In this document: positions 49,155 to 56,432 of the stretch, piece after piece | How positions within the stretch are numbered: position 1 is the first letter of the stretch | Layout of the letters: each line of letters begins with the position of its first letter | Assembly: GCA_002389905.1 (NCBI GenBank) | Contig: DGRE01000047.1 | Location: forward strand, 1-64,000 | Reading direction: 5' to 3' | DNA from: Hungatella sp. UBA4396 | Lineage (GTDB): Bacteria; Bacillota; Clostridia; Lachnospirales; Lachnospiraceae | Length of the DNA stretch: 64,000 bases | Notes under the pieces: model-generated | What the model saw: only the letters and a program-made list of their open reading frames with translations | Told to the model about the DNA's origin: nothing | Database searches by the model: none | Position numbers and translations under genes: made by a program

Positions 49155-50822
49155 TTGAAAAAACAAGACAATAACGCAAAAGTTAAAATCATTCCTTTAG
49201 GAGGAATGGAGCAGATTGGTATGAATATCACTGCATTTGAATCGGAAGACAGCATTATCGTGGTGGACTGCGGACTGGCATTCCCCACCGATGACATGCT
49301 TGGAATTGACTTAGTCATACCGGACGTATCTTACTTAAAACAGAACATCCACAAGGTAAAGGGCTTTGTCATCACCCATGGGCACGAGGATCATATCGGC
49401 GCTCTTCCTTATATTTTAAAGGAAATCAATGTGCCGGTATACGGAACAAAGCTGACCATTGCCCTGATTGAAAATAAATTAAAAGAACACGGTTTACTGA
49501 AAAATACAAAGAGAAAGGTGATCAAACACGGACAGTCCATTAACTTAGGCTGCTTCCGCATTGAGTTCATCAAAACAAACCACAGTATTGCCGATGCATC
49601 CGCTCTCGCTATCTTCTCACCGGCAGGTGTAATCCTTCATACAGGCGACTTTAAGATCGACTATACTCCTGTATTCGGAGAGCCGGCTGATTTGGAGCGG
49701 TTTGCAGAATTAGGTAAAAAAGGCGTCCTGGCTATGATGTGTGACAGTACCAATGCCACCAGAGCCGGATTTACACCTTCGGAAAAGACGGTGGGAAAGA
49801 CCTTTGACAACATTTTTGCAGAGCATAAGAACAACCGGATCATTGTGGCTACCTTTGCTTCCAACGTGGACCGGGTGCAGCAGGTTATTAACTCAGCCGC
49901 CAAGTACGGCCGCAAGGTGGTAGTGGAAGGCCGGAGCATGGTCAATGTCATCGGAACAGCAAGCGAACTGGGCTATATCAATATTCCTGATGGAACCTTA
50001 ATTGAAATCGATCAGTTGAAAAATTATCCCGATGAGCAGACAGTGCTCATCACAACCGGAAGCCAGGGAGAATCCATGGCAGCTCTTTCCCGTATGGCGG
50101 GAAGCACTCACAAAAAGGTTTCCATTAAGCCGAGCGACGTGATTATTTTAAGCTCCCACCCCATTCCCGGAAATGAAAAAGCCGTTTCCAAGGTTATCAA
50201 CGAGCTTTCCAGGAAGGGCGCAGAGGTGATCTGTGAGGACACCCACGTATCAGGACATGCCTGTCAGGAGGAAATCAAGCTGATGTATGCTCTGGTTCGT
50301 CCTAAGTATGCAATTCCTGTTCACGGAGAGTACCGTCACATCATGGCCCAGAAAAATCTGGTTCAGGCCATGGGATTTGCCAAGGAAAACGTGATCGTCA
50401 TGTCCTCAGGAGACGTGGTGGAGCTGGGACAGGAGTCCTGGAAGACCGTGGACCACGTTCAGGCAGGCGGAATCCTGGTGGATGGCCTGGGCGTCGGAGA
50501 TGTGGGAAATATCGTTTTAAGAGACAGACAGAATTTAGCACAGAACGGAATCATCGTGGTGGTTCTGACTCTGGAAAAATACTCCAACCAGCTTTTGGCA
50601 GGACCGGATATTGTATCCAGAGGATTTGTCTATGTCCGTGAGTCAGAGGATCTGATGGAGGAGGCCAGAAATGTGGTCAATGACGCTGTCAATGACTGCC
50701 TGGAACGCCATGTCAATGACTGGGGCAAGATCAAGAACATCATCAGAGACAGCTTAAGCGACTTCTTATGGAAGCGTATGAAGCGTAATCCTATGATTCT
50801 GCCGATTATAATGGAAGTATAA
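49155..50822 (+). CDS. rnj: Ribonuclease J
   Basis: A metallo-beta-lactamase/beta-CASP nuclease with 5' exonuclease and endonuclease activity that matures and degrades RNA. 555 residues. Metal ligands in HGHEDHIGALP, the later HTGDFKIDYTP and CDSTNA, and the beta-CASP motifs (ATFASNVDRVQQVI; SSHPIPGNE; PVHGEYRH) are intact. The start is TTG 49155, 7 nt after GGAGG. Whether it is J1 or J2 cannot be decided here. It probably continues the ruvX transcript. Confidence 0.95.
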   Translation: MKKQDNNAKVKIIPLGGMEQIGMNITAFESEDSIIVVDCGLAFPTDDMLGIDLVIPDVSYLKQNIHKVKGFVITHGHEDHIGALPYILKEINVPVYGTKLTIALIENKLKEHGLLKNTKRKVIKHGQSINLGCFRIEFIKTNHSIADASALAIFSPAGVILHTGDFKIDYTPVFGEPADLERFAELGKKGVLAMMCDSTNATRAGFTPSEKTVGKTFDNIFAEHKNNRIIVATFASNVDRVQQVINSAAKYGRKVVVEGRSMVNVIGTASELGYINIPDGTLIEIDQLKNYPDEQTVLITTGSQGESMAALSRMAGSTHKKVSIKPSDVIILSSHPIPGNEKAVSKVINELSRKGAEVICEDTHVSGHACQEEIKLMYALVRPKYAIPVHGEYRHIMAQKNLVQAMGFAKENVIVMSSGDVVELGQESWKTVDHVQAGGILVDGLGVGDVGNIVLRDRQNLAQNGIIVVVLTLEKYSNQLLAGPDIVSRGFVYVRESEDLMEEARNVVNDAVNDCLERHVNDWGKIKNIIRDSLSDFLWKRMKRNPMILPIIMEV

Positions 50823-50846
50823 AGACCAGCAATGGGGGAAAAAGAT

Positions 50847-51242
50847 ATGAGCCGGAGAACGAAAGAGATCAACAAAATAGTGGGAGTGGTTATCGCCATT
50901 TCAATCCGGCTCATTCTCCTGGCCCTGGTGGCGGTTCTGCTGTATGAAGGCGCTGTCAGGGGATATGCTTTTGGACATGATATATTTTATGCCTCTTCTG
51001 CGGAGGCGGCGCCGGGACGGGATAAGAACGTGACCGTAAACGGCGGCATATCCGCTTTTCAGGCTGCAAAGATATTAAAGGAAAACGGCCTTATTGACAA
51101 CGAATATTCCTTTGTCATACAAGCTGAGTTTTTCGGATATAAGGTAAATCCCGGAACATACACCTTGAACACTTCTATGACTCCCAAGGAGATTCTTCTG
51201 GAAATGAATGAAAACAAAGGGGAAGAGGAAGAAAAGAAATGA
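50847..51242 (+). CDS. Short MltG/YceG-like membrane protein without catalytic domain
   Basis: A 131-residue membrane protein: one N-terminal helix (about 12-38), then a small extracellular domain (KNVTVNGGISAFQAAKILKENGLIDNEYSFVIQAEFFGYKVNPGTYTLNTSMTPKEILLEM). That domain resembles the LysM-like N-terminal part of the endolytic transglycosylase MltG. The catalytic YceG domain with its glutamate is absent, and no remnant follows because the next gene overlaps the stop (ATGA). Short versions like this could regulate or recruit; I would not call it an enzyme. ATG 50847 is preferred (GGGGGA upstream) to ATG 50832. Confidence 0.75.
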   Translation: MSRRTKEINKIVGVVIAISIRLILLALVAVLLYEGAVRGYAFGHDIFYASSAEAAPGRDKNVTVNGGISAFQAAKILKENGLIDNEYSFVIQAEFFGYKVNPGTYTLNTSMTPKEILLEMNENKGEEEEKK

Positions 51243-51889
51243 TTGTAAATGACAGGATTACAGATTATATCCGGTCTTTGGAAAGGGACAGGAGTCCCCT
51301 TCTGGGAGAAATCGGAAAGGCAGCCAGACAGAATGGGGTTCCGGTCATAAGAGAGGAAACCGCAGCCTTTTTACAGGCCATGACAGCCTCTGTAAGGCCG
51401 AAAGCCATTTTAGAGGTGGGGACGGCAGTGGGCTATTCGGCCCTTTTGATGGCAGAGGTAATGCCTTCTGACTGTCACATCACCACCATAGAAAAATATG
51501 AAAAAAGGATTCCCGAAGCCAGAAGAAACTTTGAAAAGGCCGGGGAGACAGACCGGATCACCTTGTTAGAGGGCGATGCGCAGGAGATATTAGAGGGGCT
51601 TTCCGGCCCCTTTGACCTTGTCTTTTTAGACGCAGCCAAGGGTCAGTATCTGGTCTGGCTCCCCCGGCTTTTGGAGCTTATGAGGCCGGGAGGAATGCTG
51701 ATATCTGACAATGTGCTTCAGGATGGGGATATTATAGAATCCCGGTATGCGGTGGAACGACGCAACCGGACCATTCACGCCAGGATGAGGGAGTATTTAT
51801 ATGAGCTGAAACACTCGGAACGTCTCATGACCTCCATTGTTCCCATTGGCGACGGCATTGCAGTCAGCATTTTGATATCATCTACTTAA
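51239..51889 (+). CDS. trmR: O-methyltransferase, probable tRNA 5-hydroxyuridine methyltransferase TrmR
   Basis: A 216-residue class I methyltransferase of the O-methyltransferase 3 family. SAM motifs ILEVGTAVGYSALLMAE and DLVFLDAAKGQYLVWLPRLLELMRPGGMLISDNVL with the metal-binding Asp residues are visible. In Bacillus subtilis the orthologue (YrrM) methylates 5-hydroxyuridine at the tRNA wobble position, and it lies next to U32 peptidase-like hydroxylases. The same neighbour follows here after 21 nt, which supports the assignment. It overlaps the preceding gene by four bases. Confidence 0.82.
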   Translation: MIVNDRITDYIRSLERDRSPLLGEIGKAARQNGVPVIREETAAFLQAMTASVRPKAILEVGTAVGYSALLMAEVMPSDCHITTIEKYEKRIPEARRNFEKAGETDRITLLEGDAQEILEGLSGPFDLVFLDAAKGQYLVWLPRLLELMRPGGMLISDNVLQDGDIIESRYAVERRNRTIHARMREYLYELKHSERLMTSIVPIGDGIAVSILISST

Positions 51890-51910
51890 GGAAAGCAAGA
51901 AAGGATTTGC

Positions 51911-53146
51911 ATGAGAAAGACCGAACTTTTGATTCCGGCAGGCAGCTTAGAAGTGTTAAAAACAGCAGTGGTTTACGGTGCTGATGCTGTCTACATCGGA
52001 GGAGAAGCCTTTGGCCTCCGGGCCAAGGCCAAGAATTTTACAAATGAAGATATCCGGGAAGGCATTGATTTTGCCCATGAAAGAGGGGTAAAGGTCTATA
52101 TTACGGCCAACATTCTGGCTCATAATGACGACCTGCCCGGAGTGGAAGAATATTTTGAAGAATTAAAAGCAATAAAGCCTGATGCCCTGATCATTTCTGA
52201 TCCAGGTGTCTTTGCCGTTGCAAAGCGGATTATTCCTGATATGGAGCTTCACATCAGCACTCAGGCCAACAACACCAATTACGGAACTTATCTGTTCTGG
52301 AACCAGCTTGGAGCCAAGCGGGTGGTTTCTGCCAGAGAGCTTTCCCTGGCGGAAATCAAGGAAATCCGCAGCCGGATTCCCGAGGATATGGAGATTGAAA
52401 GCTTTATTCACGGGGCCATGTGCATGTCTTATTCAGGCCGTTGTCTGCTGAGCAATTTTTTGACAGGAAAGGATGCCAACCAGGGGGCCTGCACCCATCC
52501 CTGCCGCTGGAAATACTCCATTGTAGAGGAAAAGAGGCCCGGCGAATACATGCCTGTTTATGAAAATGAGCGGGGAACTTACATCTTTAATTCCAAGGAT
52601 TTATGTATGATTGAATATATCCCGGAGATGATGGATGCCGGAATCGACAGCTTTAAGATAGAGGGGCGGATGAAAACTGCCTTGTATGTGGCTACGGTAG
52701 CCAGAACTTATCGGAAAGCCATTGATGACTACAACAAGGACCCGGAAATCTATAAGGCCAACATGGAGTGGTACCGGTCGGAAATCGGCAAGTGTACCTA
52801 CCGGGAATTTACCACAGGCTTTTATTTTGGTAAGGCCGATTCCTCTGCCCAGATTTATGACAACAATACTTATGTAAAAAATTATACTTATCTGGGGACT
52901 GTGGAACGGATCGATGAAAGAGGCTTTGCCCTGATTGAGCAGAAAAATAAGTTTTCCATCGGTGAGACCATTGAAGTCATGAAGCCTGACGGACGGAATC
53001 TGGAAGCTGTTGTAAAGGCCATTTATAATGAGGAAGGATCGCTCCAGGAAAGCGCACCTCATTCCAGACAGATTCTTTACGTGGATTTAGAGGCGGAGAT
53101 GGAGCAGTATGATATTCTGCGCCGCAGTGAAGTGGAAGAAAATTAA
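51911..53146 (+). CDS. trhP: U32 peptidase-family tRNA hydroxylation protein (TrhP-like)
   Basis: A 411-residue U32 family protein. The signature ESFIHGAMCMSYSGRCLLSNFLTGKDANQGACTHPCRWKY contains the four cysteines typical of the family, and DSFKIEGRMKTALYVATVARTYRKAID follows. Family members TrhP/YegQ are needed for prephenate-dependent 5-hydroxyuridine formation at tRNA U34; old annotations call them collagenase-like proteases. The partner methyltransferase gene directly upstream fits that pathway. GAAAGGATTT precedes the ATG. A strong terminator follows. Confidence 0.85.
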   Translation: MRKTELLIPAGSLEVLKTAVVYGADAVYIGGEAFGLRAKAKNFTNEDIREGIDFAHERGVKVYITANILAHNDDLPGVEEYFEELKAIKPDALIISDPGVFAVAKRIIPDMELHISTQANNTNYGTYLFWNQLGAKRVVSARELSLAEIKEIRSRIPEDMEIESFIHGAMCMSYSGRCLLSNFLTGKDANQGACTHPCRWKYSIVEEKRPGEYMPVYENERGTYIFNSKDLCMIEYIPEMMDAGIDSFKIEGRMKTALYVATVARTYRKAIDDYNKDPEIYKANMEWYRSEIGKCTYREFTTGFYFGKADSSAQIYDNNTYVKNYTYLGTVERIDERGFALIEQKNKFSIGETIEVMKPDGRNLEAVVKAIYNEEGSLQESAPHSRQILYVDLEAEMEQYDILRRSEVEEN

Positions 53147-53153
53147 AAAACAG

Positions 53154-53199
53154 AAATGCCTGAATTCCGGTAAAAAGCCTGGATTCGGGCATTTTTTTT
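53154..53199 (+). terminator. Terminator after trhP
   Basis: AAATGCC...GAAT...CCGG pairs with CC...GATTC...GGCATTT, followed by a T-run. Confidence 0.9.
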
Positions 53200-53235
53200 A
53201 ATAAATTTCCTTTGATTATAAAGGGGCAAATCGGT

Positions 53236-53263
53236 TTGACATTTTATACCGCTGGGGTATAAT
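53236..53263 (+). promoter_or_regulatory. Promoter of the chemoreceptor gene
   Basis: TTGACA (53236-53241), 16-nt spacer, TATAAT (53258-53263), 54 nt before the start. Confidence 0.88.
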
Positions 53264-53317
53264 GAAGGAAAGAGTTCCTGCTGCATTGTGAAAAAATCAT
53301 GAAAAAGGGGAATACAT

Positions 53318-55381
53318 ATGAAGAGAATCGAAAAGGATCGTGTTTCAGGAGTGAAGTCAATTCGTTACCAGGTTTTGCGGGTTCTGCTTCCCATTGTGCT
53401 GGCCGGAATGGTTCTTCTGTCATTTTTAGGCTACAATACCGCCAGGCAGGTCATCCAGGACAAAACCGACAGGGAGATGGAACTGAATCTTTCCTCCGCT
53501 GTGGCAGTCATTGAAAAATCCCTTTCTCAGAACCGCATGGTTGCAGAAGGGCTGGCACGGGCAGTGGAGGCCAATGAGGACATGGATGCAGCAAACTACC
53601 GCAAGCTACTTCCTTCCATGGTAGGATCAAATGATGAAACCTTTGGAGGCGGCGTGTGGTTTGAGCCTTATGCCCATAATCCCGGAGAGCAGTATTTTTC
53701 TCCCTACTGCATGCGGGAAAACGGGACCATTAGCTACGTGGACAACTATTCTCTGGGAGATGGAGTTTATTATACGGATCAGGACTGGTACACCAATGTG
53801 GTAAACACCGCTCAGAAGACCGTATGGAGCGCTCCTTACTATGATGAATTTGCCAAGATTTCCATGGTAACGGCCTCCTCCCCCTTTTATGATAATTCCG
53901 GAAAGTTCAAAGGAGTTGCCACGGCTGATATCGATTTGACGGATATGCAGAAGATGATTCTCGGCCTGCAGTCAGGAGAAGAGGAACAGGTGTTTCTTCT
54001 GGATACCAGCGGAACGTATATCGCAGATGATGACAGCTCCAAGCTTCTTAAAGTAAACATCACCCAGGAGAGCAACGGGTCCCTGGCTGCTCTTGGAAAT
54101 GCAATTCTCGCCAATAAGAGCGGAAGAGGAAGCTTTGAAGAAAATGGCCAGAAATATCTGGTGTGGTATACCCAGGTTCCGGAATCCGGCTGGATTCTGG
54201 CATTTGCAGGAACAGAAGACCACTTATTCGGAAGCGTGGATGCACTGGCTGAGGCTCTTGTCATTCTCTGTATTGTCCTGGCCCTGCTGGTCAGCATAAT
54301 TCTTTCTTATTCCATACATAGACGTGTTGTCAGGCCCTTAAAGCACCTTGCAGACGTGACAAGGAGCATTGCAGACGGCGATCTTTCCGTCAACATCCAG
54401 CACAGGCTGAAAAATGAAATCGGGGTAGTCTTTGATTCCGTCAAAAAGACCACGGAGCGGCTTCATGATTACGTGGATTACATCGATGAGCTTTCCGGTG
54501 TTTTAAATCAGATTTCAGCTGGAAATCTGGACTATGAGCTTCAGCTTCATTATGTGGGAGAATTTGAAAAGCTAAAGACCTCCCTGGAGCATATCCGGGA
54601 GTCCATGACAGCCACTTTATCTGCCATCCGGGTTTCTTCCGATCAGGTGAACACCGGGGCCTCCCAGGTTTCCGACGGAGCCCAGGCTCTTGCAGCAGGT
54701 GCCTCAGAACAGGCCGCAACCATGGAAGAGTTAAGCGCCTCTGTTGCCAACATATCCCGGCAGTCAGAGGAGAACGCCTCCAGCGTTACCAAGGCCATGG
54801 AGTATGTGGAAGAGGCCGGGAAGGGTGTGCTGGCCGGCAACGAATTCATGGAACGTCTTAATCAGGCCATGAAGGAAATCGGAGAATCCTCTCAGGAGAT
54901 ATCAAAAGTCACAAAGCTTGTGGAGGATATTGCCTTTCAGACCAATATTCTGGCTTTAAATGCTGCTGTAGAGGCAGCCCGTGCAGGAGAGGCCGGAAAG
55001 GGCTTTGCAGTGGTGGCAGATGAGGTGAGGTCTCTTGCAGCAAAGTCTGCGCAGGCTGCCAAGCAGACCGCTGATTTAATCCAGAGGTCCACCGCTTCCG
55101 TGTCTGAAGGGGAACGGCTGGCGGATGAAACATCAAAGATTTTAGCTGATGTTTCAGAAAAATCCAGACTGGCGGACCAGATGATCGGCGAGGTCAGGCA
55201 GGCTTCCTTCCAGCAGGCAGAGGCCATAGACCAGATCAATATGGGTCTGTCAGAAGTATCATCCGTGGTACAGACTAATGCAGCCACTGCTGAAGAAAGC
55301 TCAGCTGCCGGTGAGGAACTGGCCGCACAGGCCCAGATTCTGAAGGAGGAAGTGAGAAGATTCAGGCTTAAAAAACGTTAA
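53318..55381 (+). CDS. Methyl-accepting chemotaxis protein (dCache)
   Basis: A 687-residue transmembrane chemoreceptor. Order: membrane helix (about 21-43), extracellular double-Cache sensor (about 45-300), second helix (about 306-328), HAMP (about 330-385), and a long cytoplasmic coiled coil. The hairpin tip KLVEDIAFQTNILALNAAVEAARAGEAGKGFAVVADEVRSLA couples to CheA and CheW. The Cache part (GGGVWFEPYAHNPGEQYFSPY; YYTDQDWYTN; SPFYDNSGKFKGVATADIDL) is the amino-acid/small-ligand type, but the ligand is unknown. No pentapeptide tether is visible at the C-terminus. AAAGGGGAA precedes the ATG; monocistronic. Confidence 0.95.
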   Translation: MKRIEKDRVSGVKSIRYQVLRVLLPIVLAGMVLLSFLGYNTARQVIQDKTDREMELNLSSAVAVIEKSLSQNRMVAEGLARAVEANEDMDAANYRKLLPSMVGSNDETFGGGVWFEPYAHNPGEQYFSPYCMRENGTISYVDNYSLGDGVYYTDQDWYTNVVNTAQKTVWSAPYYDEFAKISMVTASSPFYDNSGKFKGVATADIDLTDMQKMILGLQSGEEEQVFLLDTSGTYIADDDSSKLLKVNITQESNGSLAALGNAILANKSGRGSFEENGQKYLVWYTQVPESGWILAFAGTEDHLFGSVDALAEALVILCIVLALLVSIILSYSIHRRVVRPLKHLADVTRSIADGDLSVNIQHRLKNEIGVVFDSVKKTTERLHDYVDYIDELSGVLNQISAGNLDYELQLHYVGEFEKLKTSLEHIRESMTATLSAIRVSSDQVNTGASQVSDGAQALAAGASEQAATMEELSASVANISRQSEENASSVTKAMEYVEEAGKGVLAGNEFMERLNQAMKEIGESSQEISKVTKLVEDIAFQTNILALNAAVEAARAGEAGKGFAVVADEVRSLAAKSAQAAKQTADLIQRSTASVSEGERLADETSKILADVSEKSRLADQMIGEVRQASFQQAEAIDQINMGLSEVSSVVQTNAATAEESSAAGEELAAQAQILKEEVRRFRLKKR

Positions 55382-55402
55382 AGCAAAAGTCCGTTGTAAA
55401 GC

Positions 55403-55464
55403 AAAAAAAGCTGTTGTAAAAAGTAGATCAGATACTGATTTTCTTTTTGCAGCAGCCTTTTTTT
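55403..55464 (+). terminator. Terminator after the chemoreceptor gene
   Basis: AAAAAAGCTGTTGTAAAAAG pairs with CTTTTTGCAGCAGCCTTTTT with a few mismatches, followed by a T-run. Confidence 0.85.
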
Positions 55465-55482
55465 CTCTGATGTTACTCCATG

Positions 55483-55511
55483 TTGTAGAAATTCCCATAT
55501 TGTGGTATGCT
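55483..55511 (+). promoter_or_regulatory. Promoter of the YdcF-family gene
   Basis: TTGTAG (55483-55488), 17-nt spacer, TATGCT (55506-55511) preceded by TG plus one base. Confidence 0.65.
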
Positions 55512-55570
55512 ATAAAAGGTTATACCCGGAAGCTTTCCGGGTTTAGAACGTGCAAAACGGAGGATGGAAT

Positions 55571-56395
55571 ATGACATGGATATTATGGCTGGCTGCTGTT
55601 ATCTGCGTTATTTATTATGCTGTAATCACAGCTTATTCGGGCCTGACCACCACCATGTCCTTCATATGGCTTGTATTTGCGGCTCTCAGCATGATTTTGG
55701 CAGTGGGCTGGGAAGCTTATATGAGGCATAAGGACAGGGTTCCTCTATGGCTACCGGTATCGGTTATTACCATGTGCTGTACCGGGCTTCTGATATTTGT
55801 GACGGTGGAAGTTCTGATCTTTACAGGAGTGACGGCCCGGGATGCCACCAATCTGGACTATGTGATTGTGCTGGGAGCCAGGGTAAAGGAAACAGGACTG
55901 AGCAAATCCTTAAAAAACCGCCTGGATAAGGCCATTGAGTATGTGGAGGAAAATCCTGATGTGATTCTGGTGCTTTCGGGAGGCCAGGGAGCTGATGAAC
56001 CTGTCAGCGAAGCATCGGCTATGAGGGATTATCTGGTATATAACGGAATCAGGGAGGAACAATTGGTTTTAGAGACCCGTTCCACCAGTACGGTTGAAAA
56101 TATTGCTTACAGCAGGGTGGCGATTGAAGAGGACTTGGAGAGGCGGAAAGAGCAACGCAGGAGAAATCCTATTTTTATGGAACCGGGGACATTTGCCGAG
56201 GTGCCTGATAAGCCGGTGAGGATTGGTATTTTGACCAGCGATTTTCATGTGTTCCGTGCACAGCAGATTGCAAAAAAATGGGGAATTCCGGATGCTTCCG
56301 GCATTTCATGCAGCTCAGACCCCATTCTTTTCGTTCACTTTTGTGTAAGAGAGTGCGCGGCTATATTAAAAGACAAATTAGTGGGTAATATGTAA
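55571..56395 (+). CDS. YdcF-family membrane protein (DUF218)
   Basis: A 274-residue protein with three N-terminal membrane helices (about 1-20, 27-48, 58-85) and a DUF218/YdcF domain. The domain reads YVIVLGARVKETGLSKSLKNRLDKAIEYVEENPDVILVLSGGQGADEPVSEASAMRDYLVYNGI and ETRSTSTVENI. SanA/YdcF proteins are linked to envelope maintenance, and some bind SAM; no precise reaction is known. ATG 55571 follows GGAGG; a GTG at 55550 would add seven residues. The peptidase gene follows after 37 nt. Confidence 0.85.
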   Translation: MTWILWLAAVICVIYYAVITAYSGLTTTMSFIWLVFAALSMILAVGWEAYMRHKDRVPLWLPVSVITMCCTGLLIFVTVEVLIFTGVTARDATNLDYVIVLGARVKETGLSKSLKNRLDKAIEYVEENPDVILVLSGGQGADEPVSEASAMRDYLVYNGIREEQLVLETRSTSTVENIAYSRVAIEEDLERRKEQRRRNPIFMEPGTFAEVPDKPVRIGILTSDFHVFRAQQIAKKWGIPDASGISCSSDPILFVHFCVRECAAILKDKLVGNM

Positions 56396-56432
56396 ATAAT
56401 ACCTAACAATCAGCAGGAGGAAATCATATAGG

